A DNA stretch of 64,000 nucleotides. Source: Sepioteuthis lessoniana. Taxonomy: Eukaryota; Mollusca; Cephalopoda; Myopsida; Loliginidae. A program made the translations under genes and the position numbers. Below, one piece after another: positions 10,325 through 20,939 of the stretch. The notes below the pieces were generated by a model that was not told the DNA's origin, did not search any database, and saw only the letters and a program-made list of their open reading frames with translations. The stretch lies in the NCBI GenBank assembly GCA_963585895.1, contig OY757921.1:52949669-53013668 (forward strand), in the 5' to 3' direction. Every line of letters begins with the position of its first letter. Within the stretch, counting starts at the first letter, position 1.

Positions 10325-10510
10325 GAGTGTTCGGCAAAGTTCCGGAAGACAGGTGTTCAATCTCAAGTCGAGTCAGACCAAATACTCAAAAAATGGTACT
10401 TGATGCCGCCTTGCTTAACACTCAGCACTATAAGATAAGGATCAAGGGTAAAGTGGAGCAATCCGGTGAATACAGTAGCACCATCTCCTTACACCTCGGT
10501 GTAGTCGGCA
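10325..10510 (+). mobile_element. SINE family 3, forward copy of a head-to-head pair
   Basis: The head has a B-box-like GTGTTCAATCTCA at about 10353. The body contains ACTCAAAAAATGGTACTTG, AACACTCAGCACTA and AAGGATCAAGGGTAAA, and ends near CACCTCGG. Its reverse complement pairs with 10131-10295, so a transcript would form a hairpin with arms of about 150 nt. Confidence 0.65.
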
Positions 10511-10634
10511 ATTTTCAATTATACTTTGATTTAATTAGACATTATTCATACTTTTACGGTTAGCATAAATATTGTGTTTAATAAAAGTTGTTTCTTATTC
10601 CATCTTTGTAATTTAAAAAATAAGTATATTTTTC

Positions 10635-10850
10635 TTTATCAAAGTGCTGGTCTCTTCCGTCGGAAGAGGCCAGCACTCTGCAAATCAGCTCAGTGGCATT
10701 TCCACCAAAACAATGCACCAGGCAACAACTCCATCCTTGTCATAGACTATTTGACCAAGATGTGCATCAAGACAGCTCCATACCTTGCTCCCAGTGACTT
10801 TTTGTTATTCCATAAGCTCAGAGGCTGTTGTTATGAGACAATTTAGGAGA
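10635..10850 (+). mobile_element. Mariner transposase fragment (M1)
   Basis: The C-terminal catalytic part of a mariner-type transposase reads on the plus strand: WHFHQNNAPG (about 10700), VIDYLTKMCIKT (about 10740-10778), APSDFLLFHKLRGCCYE (about 10790-10835). It corresponds to the second and third catalytic-residue region (HxDNAP... and SPDLAPSDY-like). Part of the family motif between KT and AP has been lost. It begins inside an inverted repeat at 10643-10677 and is cut by copy A3 on the right. It is a non-functional remnant. Confidence 0.75.
10643..10677. repeat. Perfect-arm palindrome at the left end of mariner fragment M1
   Basis: The arms AGTGCTGGTCTCTTCCG and its near reverse complement (CGGAAGAGGCCAGCACT) are separated by one base. 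The right arm is normal mariner sequence; the left arm is an inverted copy of it. Confidence 0.8.
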
Positions 10851-10854
10851 TGGA

Positions 10855-12225
10855 TGGATGGTCTTACTTCTTCCTCTGATTTCTAAATGTTTCAGTCTTT
10901 TTTTGCAAGTCTTTGAGGGACGTTGCCAGCGCACCCACAACAACTGATTTCACCATTACCTTCATGTTCCACAGATTTTTTTGTTCTCTGACTAGGTCAT
11001 CTCTTTTTCTATATAACCTACATTTGCAATTCTATCTTATTATTGATATTATTTTTCCATAGCGTTTTTATTTCTTTAACAAAGTTTAGGTACTTATCTC
11101 TCTTTTCGCTTTCTTTTAATTTTATTCTGTGTCCCGCCAGGACGGGTAAGTTCTCTTTTTCGAAAGTCTTTTTCTTTGTTAACCAGGTCGGGTCGTCTGA
11201 CTGAGATTGGGTGATCTGTTTGTATATCCAAATCGCAGAGAAATTGGCATGTCTCATTCTTCAGGACCGATTCTACGTTGTGCATATACCACCTATTCGT
11301 ATGGTCAAATTCGATTTTTTTTCTCAACTCCCAGTGGATAACCTTTCCCAACCTTTCATGTGTCGTCTTTACTTTTTCTGCGCAAATTTTCTGCATTCGC
11401 GTATTATATTATTGATCGTTTCATCTCTATCACCTCATAACCTACATCTATTATTTTGTGGTGTCTTATCTGTTTCTGCTTTCACATAGGTGATCCATAT
11501 GGCGTTTTTGTGCTGCTATTTGAAGAAAATCATTTTTTCTCTTAAAGTTTTCTTTTCTTAACCAAGTTCAAATCTTCTTGTGTGTGACTTCACTTGTTTG
11601 TCGCTTGAAATTTCCATAAAATTGCTTTTCTTCCCATTTATATTTTTTAGGAGTACTGATGGTTTCCTGAATTGTCATTTCTATTTCTTCCTTTGTTTCT
11701 CTTTTCTAACTGATTATTTCCTTGATACATCTTTAGTGGCAAATTCCATTCCTAAATACTGGCAGTATATTCTTATTATTTGTATCAGGGACTTATTTTA
11801 CATTTTTGGCAAATAGCTTTATATCATCCATGTACATGAGCTGATTACTCTTTTGTGATTTGAAAATTTTCTCCCTCCCACTGCACTTCCTAGACAAACT
11901 ATTCAGTGACATTAATGCTATAAAGATAATAGTGGTGATAGTGTGTCCCAGGAAAATGCCTCTTTGGATTTTCACCTCATCATATATTCGTTCTCCTGCT
12001 TCTAATTGCACTTTAAAGAATTGTAGCTTTCGTGAAGAAGTTTGTAACTTTGTCGAATATTTTGTACATTTTCAGACACTCTATTTTCAAAGTTTGCGAG
12101 GCAATATCTTAGGCTTTTTATAGTTAATCCAAGTTCTGGATATATTTTTAGCTTCTTTGGAGATGAGCTGATCTGTATATCGTTGGTCATCTGTTATTCT
12201 TCTTCCTTTGCGGAATCATTTCTGT
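10855..12225 (-). mobile_element. Family A non-LTR retrotransposon, copy A3
   Basis: From right to left (minus strand) it carries reverse transcriptase block sequence related to DYKKAYD..P (about 12150), VKIQRGIFLGH (about 11965), the catalytic YMDDIKLFAKN (about 11830), a gap in the connecting region, the EKVKTTHERLGKVIHWELRKK segment (about 11370-11300), the endonuclease core RRPDLVNKEKDF (about 11185) and the LKESEKRDKYL.F block (about 11110). The RT catalytic box is intact but the frame is broken repeatedly. It is the same sense as the WSC gene whose intron holds it. Confidence 0.8.
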
Positions 12226-12689
12226 TCTGAAAATTGTCCGAGGCATACAAACGAATAAACGGTTTCTTCTCTTATCTGTGAATTTAGGATTTTCTTCATC
12301 TAAATCATTCCTTTTTCTTTGATTATTAGAATTTAAATACCACACGTGAGCCTGTGTTGAAATGCTATTCTATTTTACTTTCACACTATTATATCTTCCC
12401 TGTGTTTCGAAAGCCTTCCGTTTTCATCTTTTCATAGCCTTTGATCATTGTTCTATAATTCCTTTGCAGCATGGAATATATATTTTTTTTGCTCGTAGAA
12501 GGGATTATATTCCAATTACGATATGTTGGGCAAGGTATCTGTTATCTAGTACCCCGGATTGAGGACAGTAATTAACCAAAATATGCGGAAATCACTACAC
12601 TCGATCAGCCATCTAAGTGGTAGCTGGTGCTCGCTTGGAGATTTTGCCGATACGAGGCAGAAGTAGGTGCTGTGTGATGTGTGCTTTCT

Positions 12690-13080
12690 TTATTTACTTT
12701 GATTTGGTCAGCCATTGTAGGTTATTTAATGCCGAATCTATTTTTATACATATAAACAGTTCTATTTTAAACAATTCAGTTTAACATAAGCACACCATTT
12801 AGTTCTATTTGACCCATAGATAGGACCCTATCAGGTGCTCCCACTCCAGGCCATAGTGTACATGGGAACGATGGAAATGAAGAAGTTTTTTGCATTCCCC
12901 CAAAACTCCAGTATTACTGAAGCCTCACCATCCGATTGTTTCGTATCATATCCAGAACATTCTTTGGAGAAGTCTTAACTCCTCTACAGAGATGCAGTCG
13001 GTGTATTCTAAAGCCCCAGTCGACTAAGCTCGAATGCGCAGGGGGTGGAGTTGTGTGATATGTAAATTCCAATGACAGAA
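12690..13080 (+). repeat. Dispersed repeat family D, copy D2
   Basis: Shares TAGGTTATTTAATGCC, TTCTATTTGACCCATAGA, CCCTATCAGGTGCT, CCTCACCATC.GATTGTTT and CATATCCAG.ACA with the repeat at 45548-46060. It has no coding potential that I can see. 12226-12689 is T-rich with nothing recognised. Confidence 0.7.
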
Positions 13081-13563
13081 GATGAGTTTCCCGATTCACT
13101 CACTTTTGCTTGGCGGGGTACAAGATAAGCGCTCACGTATACGGAGAACGACTGAAAATTTCTATCTACTTCTACGATCCAAGAAGCTGAACAAAAAGAA
13201 TAAAGTCAAAAAGAGAATAAAGTAACAAAGTTCATAACATTTGAAATGAACTGTGCTTTTACATCTATCCGCCATCAATCAATTGTTTGCCATCACAAAC
13301 AAAGCGGTCGTCTTTGGCTACAGGTATAGAAATTTAGTTCAGAGCATAGTACTGAAATCAGCAAGTTTAGTTAAGAAATTATATCGGAAGAACACAACGA
13401 TCTTTACAAATGTATTTATAGAAAATTATCCAATAAAAATCATTGAAAATAATTTGAAAACATGTAGGATTTTGGACATGTTTTGTAAACTTCATGTATT
13501 TTATACACAGAACGTAAGTTTCTACGAAAATAGACCAATAAAGCAAGAAATAGTTGAACTTAC

Positions 13564-13602
13564 GGAAGTCTGAATTAGCACCTATTGTGGCGAATACAAA
13601 GG
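13564..13602 (-). CDS. Exon 2 of WSC gene: end of signal peptide
   Basis: This 39-nt exon is preceded by the acceptor TTTTCTTGCAG and followed by the donor GTAAGTTC. Entered in phase 1, it encodes A-FVFATIGANSDF: the second half of a hydrophobic signal peptide, a plausible cleavage site around IGA/NSDF, and the first mature residues. It exits in phase 1 with a C. A longer minus-strand reading frame (13379-13621) covers it but reads through the donor and has no other merit. Confidence 0.6.
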
Positions 13603-14123
13603 CTGCAAGAAAAGAAATCACATTTAATGTTTACATTCGTAAATAATTTAAAATGCCACGTATTTGTTTATAGCAAGAGTTAGTCTACTCTTGTAATTAA
13701 TTATCACAGCTTTACAAAACAACTTAATATTTTTTCAAAAGGAATGTGGCAAACACTCGCTGTTACAAATGTTTTTCTCTAATTTGAGGAAAAACTGATT
13801 ATATTTTTGTAAAAAAAAGTGACTTGACAGAAATGAAAACCTCTAATATTGTACTGAAGTTCTGTATTATTCTCTCTGTCAAACCAATTCAAGAATAAAT
13901 TACAATGTGTATCTCAATCAACTAAATGCAATTACTATACTCTTACGATGACAAAAATGTTTAGATAGCAGAAAGTATTTTATGAACATCTAAAAAAAAT
14001 AAAAAGACTGTTTACAAAATTGACTGGAATAGAAGTGACAACTTCTTAAGGAGGTCTTCAGAGGCTGTATGCGCTATTTGAACGTTCCTGACAAAATAAA
14101 TAAAAGAAAACAGTTGACCTTAC

Positions 14124-14160
14124 CATAAAGCCCACCCAAGATCAGGAATACCGGAGACAT
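14124..14160 (-). CDS. Exon 1 of WSC gene: start codon and first half of signal peptide
   Basis: The ATG at 14160-14158 opens the sequence MSPVFLILGGLY, a hydrophobic run typical of a signal peptide core. The exon ends in phase 1 (a lone G) at a GTAAGG donor (14123 downward). It joins exon 2 to make an alanine codon and continues the hydrophobic stretch. The upstream 5' UTR and promoter are not visible as motifs; a run of Ts lies at about 14198-14211. The start was chosen because it is the only ATG in frame with the downstream exons near a good donor. Transcript evidence would be needed to exclude a further upstream exon. Confidence 0.6.
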
Positions 14161-14211
14161 GATTATAGTGTAATGCGATTCTAAGTACTTTGGTCCTTTT
14201 TTTTTTTTTTT

Positions 14212-14510
14212 ATAAGAAAGCTTCTGAAATCCAGATCGATACTAATTTTCTCTCATTTCTTGGTACAGTACACATGAATAATTTGTGAATATTTTTTATC
14301 AAACATACGTTTCTTTACTGAGAATGTTAACAGTAACAGGTTGAGTTATCGAGGTGGAAGAAATTGGCGTGGTAAAATATATATCGACAAGATATAAAGA
14401 GATAAATATTTTCCACACGTAACCTGAAGGAATTAAAATCCATATATAGGAAAATAGTTTTCTGAAATCTTCTTTGGCTTTTTCGTTTCAATGTTTGCTC
14501 CAATTCAGCT

Positions 14511-14592
<82 letters not shown>

Positions 14593-15350
14593 GTTGCTTT
14601 GAAAAGCGCATGCATATTAAGATTTATAAGATATTTTTAAAAAAGATTAAAATACAAGTATTTTAAAATTCTAAAAATGGGAATCCTTCTTTTCGGTTAC
14701 GTCTTTTCCGAGCATTCAATCCGTAATAATCGAGTTTATTCAAGAGTATTAAACTTTATGTACTCACCGTCATAAAAGCATGAGAAGACTGATAAAAGAA
14801 ATTAATGTAAGCCTAAAGAATTGTTGCGAATAATGATATTTTCTTCACGTTGTCAAATAGGTTGGTTAATAAAATTATTGAATAAAATTGTTTTTGAATA
14901 CACAATATCAGTTGGCATTTTGTTATGAGGAGGGCCTCAAGTATTGATAACTGAAGTTCGTTACTTGATGTATTATTTATAGAAAAAAACCTTTAAATAC
15001 GGTACCAGGTCAAAAAATGGGGGTGGTCATCACTATCCTTACTTTGACTGTACTAGACCAATTTACTGACCAATATATACTTCAATAATCCATCCACCAC
15101 AATGTCGTCAAAACTCTTTCGTACAACAGTCACCAAAACAAGTCCATTGTTCAGTAAAACTCTAACGTAAACCCATATTTGCATAATGTGAGAGAGAGGG
15201 AGATGATTTAAAATTTTATCATAAAAATATACATATGTATAAAAACCCCAGTGAAGATGTACAAATGAAATAAATATATATGCAATATTTATAAATGATG
15301 ATTTGTAAAGGGACCTCCTCATGTGAGAACAATGGCAGAGACTAGTTCAT
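14212..15350. other. Region upstream of the WSC gene; only a long (TA)n run
   Basis: Apart from the TA run at 14513-14588 I see no coding or repeat signature. A promoter for the WSC gene should lie near 14.2 kb or in an upstream exon, but no TATA or initiator can be singled out. Confidence 0.35.
14513..14588. repeat. (TA)n microsatellite
   Basis: Perfect run of about 76 bases, the longest dinucleotide repeat in the window. Confidence 0.95.
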
Positions 15351-18300
15351 CGGTCAAAAAATAGTGCCGAAAACTGGGATAAAAACCAGGATAAAAAAAC
15401 TTTCCATTAAGAATGCGAACCGTGTAACCCTCAAGAAACTTGGACAGAGGTCACATGAAAGAGCAGTGAAAGAAGGCGTGTTCGACCGACTCTTTATATC
15501 ACCGGAGCGGACGAACTCTGACGAAATTGCCAATCGCTCTGAAAACAGCCTTTTGCCGACCCAGACGGAACTATCATCCAGGTGAGGGAGGCCTTGTCGT
15601 TGTTGAGCAACCTTATCCCAGAGGCCCAATGCCACAATAAGCGATCCTCTCACGCCGATCTCGCCGATCAAATCATCTCGCTAAGGACCAAGGAAACTGA
15701 GTCACAAACTGTGGTGGCGCGTGTGTACGTTCGTTACTCCCAGGCTGCCTTTGAACGAGTGAAGATGATAAATCTCCCAGCGAACCAAAGAGGCCAATTT
15801 AGCCCCAAGCAATGGGAACAGGACCCTTTCCAATTTAAAAGGGATGTTGCACGGGAGAGGAAGCACTGAAAGTCGGTAAAGGACCAGAGTGTAAATGTGC
15901 AAGCCACACACATCGTTCCGGCACACAGTTTGGTCGTGGCAACGAGCTTTTCCAATATCTCTAACAAATTTTACTCCAGCACGAGATCAGGACCAAACCA
16001 GACATTTTATATCTTTCACGGCCAGTTCTTCCAAAGAAAGAGGCTGAAAAGAGCACAGCCCTTCCACGAACCCAACCTCAAACCCACAGACTCTTCGTGG
16101 TTAATCTTGGCCCCGTCACGACTTCATTCCTTTCGATTGTTTTGCTTACCTCGACCATCTTGGCACTGTTCGTTAAAAGCACACTGACGTCGTCAGCGTT
16201 TGCTGTGTACTTGGATGCAACATAGGCACCAGGTGACGTGTGTTTGCTTAGGACCGGGTTCACCTTCAACCAGCGCAGGAACCGTTCAAGCGCAAGGACG
16301 TATAGCATAGGCGTGAACGAACAACCTTCACGATTCAACAGTGACAAAGTGAAAGAATTTGATCTTACCCTGTTCACTTCTACCTTGACTCCGGGAAAGG
16401 CATAAAAAGGCGAATCAAGCGGCGTAAGAGAAGCCTGAATTTAGCCGTAAACAACACAGCCTCCAGAAAACCGTGGTCAACCCAATCGAAGTCCTTAGAC
16501 AGATCTAAATATATTAGCTCAGCATTACCATCGACTTCCTCAATGATCTTGCAAATCAAAGGCTACCTTGGATAGTCCTACTCTTCCCACAAAATATTGC
16601 TCAGGGTCAATTAGATTAAGCAGCATAGACTGTAAGCAGTCTAATGGAACCTTCACTAAATCTTCAAGTCAGTTTTTAATATCGTCAAAGATCGAAAATT
16701 GTTAATCTCACCCCCATCATATTTGTCCTTACTTTTCTACTTCACTATACCTCTAGTGAGGCGTCAGGTTAAGGAGCCCTGCTTCATCCAGTTGTTAAAC
16801 ACTGTCACTAGCAAACGTACAAACATGAGCGGCAACCTGAAGTACACTTCCTCGGGGAAACAATCAGTCTCGGGAGACTTGTCCACGTAAACCATATTCA
16901 ACGTTTGGCGAAGTTACTTCTCCGATAGGCTACCATTACAGCCAGCCACTTCCCTCGCCGTAAGGCGAGGAAAATGGGCAAGAAAGGTGTCAAATAAAGC
17001 AGAACTCAGTTCTGGCTCTCTAGTGAAAAGTTTCTCAAAGTACAGGAAATTCCTTACAAATGGCTTCGTTTATAGTTCGACGTTGCCCGTTCAGTGATTT
17101 GACACCCGTGATGTGACTATCAGGTGTATGTCTAAGTTCCTTGGCCAACAGTTCTTGGGTTACGTTCGTCGCTTGTATTATAAAAAACAGCTCTGCTTTT
17201 GCTATTTTAGTGGCCCCACTATCTTCTACCTTGATCCCCCTATATCTCTTTGTCTCTTTTGCTTTCTGCTTCGCTACCTTATCTAAATCGAGCCTCCAAC
17301 TATAGTCGGCAGCAAAGGATCTAATTTTATCCTAAACGTTTGCTCACCAACTATTCCACATAATAGCCGCCGTCAATCCTCTATTTTGCATTAGTTTTAG
17401 CTGGTCCTGGAAATGCTTCTCCTCAAGTAAAGATACGTTGAATTTCTAGTACCGATACATTTTACGCTTAACCTTACCTTACCTAATCGACACATTCAAG
17501 AATATGTGGTCGGAATCTTTATAAACCTCAAAACTTGGACTACCTAAGGAATCTAAGTTTACTCTTCTAACAAACACTCGGTACAGGAAATTGTGTTTAG
17601 CCGAAACGCCCCTATCGATCTAGGTCCACTGTAACTTATTTGGATGCCTATCACTAGATTTGTCGATGAGATCAAATTGTTCGGTAGATTCGCAAACGTA
17701 TTCTGCATCCAAGATTTTTGAATTCTTGCTGGCACCCCTTCTATCTAGATTGGGATCAAGGACACCTTTCAAATCCCCCACTAAAATTACACGGCTCGGT
17801 GCGCCGAAAAAAGTCAGGAAGCTCACTCGTGGCATTGAGCCCATAAACCCTAATCACCTGAAACGCCTTGTCCTTTATGGTAACGTTCAGGATGCAACGC
17901 CTGGCCGCCGTATCTGAAAGAACAAGAGTACATGACGAGATTAGACATCTGTCAGCCAGGTGACCCCTCTAGAATGACAGTCAAAGTATGCTGAGAATCC
18001 GACAGAATATCTTCACTGAACTTTGAAACGAAATGGGTCTCCTTATAAAGAACATATATCAATACCGCAGTGCTGGTGATATAAAGAGTTGACTTCTCTG
18101 AGTCTTACCTCAGGCTGTGTCCATTCAAGCTTTAGATTTTAAAATCAATCATGATGCTTTCTGGGGTTGAGTGCCTGGACTAAAGATGGCTAAAGACACT
18201 GGCTCATAGAATCCATGCTCATTTATTTATCGATTATGCTGTTATAATCAAGAACCCCGATCTCCCACGGGTAAGTTAATTTACAAGCCCTTCACAGGGG

Positions 18301-19400
18301 AGGATGGATTGAAATCGGGACTCTCGCAATGACAATTTTGGTATATTAAACTTTATCAATGAAGTGTGTGAGCGGGACAAGGGCCTGAATGGCTTCGTCG
18401 AGCATAGTAATGATTCCCTCAGAACCTCTGCACGTCTGCACCACAGAAATGACACGCGTATTTTTAAAGTTTCTAGAATATTCCATATCCTTGTTGTGAA
18501 ATTCCTTAAAGTTCTGGTGAACACTTAAGTCCTCAGTTGTTACGGCTGGACATTTGAACGCCGATCTAGAGCGCTTTCACCCATTCTACAAACGGCTTCT
18601 CCTATATTGCATTTGGGACGGTCCTTTTCCTCGAACTTTCGATGGATGGGCTATGCTATCTCTTTTTTGGAATGACTGCAGTTGCTGAAGAAGTAATTGG
18701 TGTTGTTGCTGATGTTGATGCTGATGAGCTGTTTGAATCGGTGTCCATTGAAGCTGGTGTCACTGGCATTGGTAGCAGTGGGTGAACGAGAGCACTTTTA
18801 GATTTAAGGACTGTCAGGTTTGGTGGTGGCATCTTACGGGTTGGTAGAGTACTGGCAGTCCTTATGGTTCTTTGGCTGGGAGAAGATTGAGGTTGAACGA
18901 GAGAGCCCTGGAAAAAAGTTTTTGGTCTCGTCCGGCCACATTTTTAAGTCCAACGTTTTTTTAAATTTAGCCCTCTCCGGGCTAAAGCACATGATTTTGG
19001 AGGGTGATGGGCAGGTTTTGATGTTGCTGCTGTTATTATTGTTGCTGACTTTAAGGCAGAAAGAAATAGTAGTCGTTATTGAGGGAGAGGGGAAGCCGAT
19101 TTAGCCCTAACTGGATAGGGCACTGTTTTCCTGAGAATAGGTGAGACTACGGAACCTCTTTTTCGCCTTTTGCCGTTGCGTGTTGTCGGTAATTCCGAAT
19201 TTGGTCGCGCAATTTCAACGGGGCCCTCCTCCCAGTTGAAGAAAGGTAATAGGCCTCTCCATAATACCAAGGGGCTGGTTTTCTCGCAATAACAATAACC
19301 GGCAGGCTGCGTCCTTTTAAGTTCAACTAGTCGGAGAGGGAGAAGAAGGTTTTTGTATCCGACATTAGGGAGAATCCCCTGTGCTCTCGCATACTATCAT
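15350..19400 (-). mobile_element. L1/Tx1-like non-LTR retrotransposon (family C), degraded near full-length copy C1
   Basis: From right to left: a candidate ORF1 zone with a zinc-knuckle-like KCNIGEAVCRMGE (about 18625-18580) and the VHQNFKEFHN region (about 18520). An apurinic-type endonuclease follows (ILVGDLKGVLDPNLDRRGASKN at about 17800-17730, DLIDK..DRHPNKLQWT to about 17620). Then come reverse transcriptase blocks (CSFTPMLYVLALERFLRWLK and YTANADDVSVL about 16325-16170) and C-terminal segments (CGLHIYTLVLYRLSVLPLPC about 15910-15850, WVGKRLFSERLAIS about 15555-15510). The RT active site reads NADD rather than YADD. It has many stops and frameshifts. The block is visibly GC-richer than its surroundings, which suggests a relatively recent or foreign base composition. 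Confidence 0.75.
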
Positions 19401-19997
19401 GGGTTGCCGACACTATATTGCTAAACTGTAATAGGTATCATGCTAGGTACCTTAAAAATTACTAATGTGATCCTTTGTCATCCAAAATATTCTATTCGCT
19501 GAATATGTTCTTTCGTTTCAAGTTTTTTTTTTTTTTTTTTTTTTTGCGGTAGGATGACGGAAGGTAGCAAAACGTTCCAAAAGGCGTAAATGTGCTTGCT
19601 ATCATGGCTATCACCTTTACGCCTAGGCTAGAAAGCGAAAGGGAAACCTAATCTTTTGTTGTCTTGAAAAGTCTCTTTGCTTTTTATCAATCATAAAGAC
19701 GAAAACTGTTCTTTTCTGTTTGTCACAACGACGCACCTTTAAACTGAACTAAAGACCATTCGTTGGGAGGGGAAACAATACATTGGGAGAGCCTTCACTA
19801 TTGATAAGGTCAGATGATTTTTCATTTATGTCTTTTTTTTGTCTTTAATTTTTGCGTCTTCTTTTTTCTAGTCGTTGATATTAATGTCTTTTTTATTTTT
19901 ATCTTATTTTGATCCGCTTAATCGGGGCCTTAAATTGGGCCTTTTTGGTTGAGCCGTTGGTTCTGTGTGCCTTAAGGGGAAAAAGTGATAACAAACC

Positions 19998-19998
<1 letters not shown>
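19401..19998. other. Unassigned segment
   Basis: It contains a poly-T tract (about 19521-19544) and a short inverted repeat AGGCGTAAA/TTTACGCCT (about 19583-19625). No gene or known repeat is visible. Confidence 0.35.

Positions 19999-20079
<81 letters not shown>
19999..20079. repeat. Compound (TA)n(GT)n microsatellite
   Basis: TA run to about 20030, then about 24 GT units. Confidence 0.95.
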
Positions 20080-20080
<1 letters not shown>

Positions 20081-20384
20081 TGAAATTTTAAAGAGCGGGG
20101 AAATAAAATATGTTTTTGAAAGAAATAACAACTCAGAAAACCAGGCACCCCAATCCGACGAGAACTTGATGATAATAATAGGTTGAGTTGTTCAAAACGG
20201 TAATCCATTTTTTTTTAAAATGAAACTCTTTATAAACAAGTCAGTACAGACGAGTCTACTGTGAGAGTGACATAAAGTACTCATAAAAACATCAGGTAAC
20301 AAAAATGATAAACAATTAAATGTAAGAGAGAATTCCCATGGAGTACGAATAAATTCTATGCAGATCTATTTGACCCACATATGA

Positions 20385-20604
20385 GCCCCTCTTAGGTTTT
20401 TGTGGCCTTGTAGCACCAGAAATGAGTAACACAAAGAGATGTAAGGTTTACAACAGTATATATTTATGGAAATGCAGACAGTAACTGTTACGGGTAATTG
20501 ACTTGACTCGCTTGACTCGTTTAGTGAGTCAGTCACTATTTACAGTGTCGGGTAGCGTCTATGCAGTGACGTCATCTTGTATATCATTATAACTCCCCTT
20601 TTTT
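20385..20604 (-). mobile_element. Candidate 3' LTR and polypurine tract of gypsy relic G1
   Basis: On the minus strand an A/G run (AAAAAAAAGGGGAG, about 20603-20590) precedes TTATAATGATATACAAG. It is followed by a CRE-like palindrome TGACGTCA (about 20565-20572), a TATA-like ATAAATATATACTG and a GTGTTACTC region. This is the expected order of polypurine tract then LTR, and the gypsy pol relic lies on the correct side. No second LTR copy was found in the window. Confidence 0.4.
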
Positions 20605-20608
20605 TTAA

Positions 20609-20928
20609 AACTTGCTCTTTTTGGAGTCAATATTTTTTTCTTTTTGGGGTTTATCTCAATTAAATCCGTTATTTCACGTTTTCCTTGGGATCTTCTCTAT
20701 TCTGGAACCGTTTGCGATATTGGAAACTCGAACGTATCTAACACGACATTCATTGTTTTTCCTTTCGATGGTTGTTCTCGACGGTATTCGAATACCGTCG
20801 AGAACAACCCTTTCAATATCGCAAACGGTTCCAGAATTGAGAAGATTCCAAGGAAAACGTGAAATAACGGATTTAATTGAGATAAACCCCCAAAAGAAAA
20901 AAATATTGACTCCAAACAGAGCAAGGCT
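20609..20928. repeat. Large near-perfect palindrome
   Basis: The left arm (about 20609-20789) and right arm (20790-20928) are reverse complements. They meet without a spacer in a 38-bp perfect palindrome (20771-20808; half-site GTTGTTCTCGACGGTATTC). The left arm has an extra insertion of about 47 bases (about 20722-20768). The palindrome sits between the gypsy integrase remnant and its LTR. Confidence 0.9.
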
Positions 20929-20939
20929 TTTACTCAATT

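Larger units (their letters stand above)
923..14160 (-). other. Gene: secreted WSC-domain protein with microexons, 3' end outside window
   Basis: Eight exons join in phase on the minus strand: 14160-14124, 13602-13564, 9937-9923, 7313-7186, 6941-6818, 3158-3144, 1712-1588 and 1046-923. Together they give 607 nt, or 202 codons plus one base, without a stop. Every intron has GT/AG ends and most donors read GTAAGT. The layout is signal peptide, five-residue linker, WSC domain 1, five-residue linker, WSC domain 2. Each linker and each two-exon WSC domain begins and ends in phase 1, so either can be skipped or duplicated without frameshift. WSC domains are known from yeast stress sensors, polycystin-1 and Kremen as cysteine-rich, putatively carbohydrate-binding modules. 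The last exon ends in phase 1, so the protein continues to the left of the window. The introns are full of transposons and include the N gap. I do not recognise a specific named gene. Confidence 0.8.

Noticed and set aside
15364-15869. Plus-strand frames of 73 and 95 codons in a GC-rich area as genes
   Set aside because: They are antisense shadows of the minus-strand family C retrotransposon, whose conserved blocks read on the other strand.
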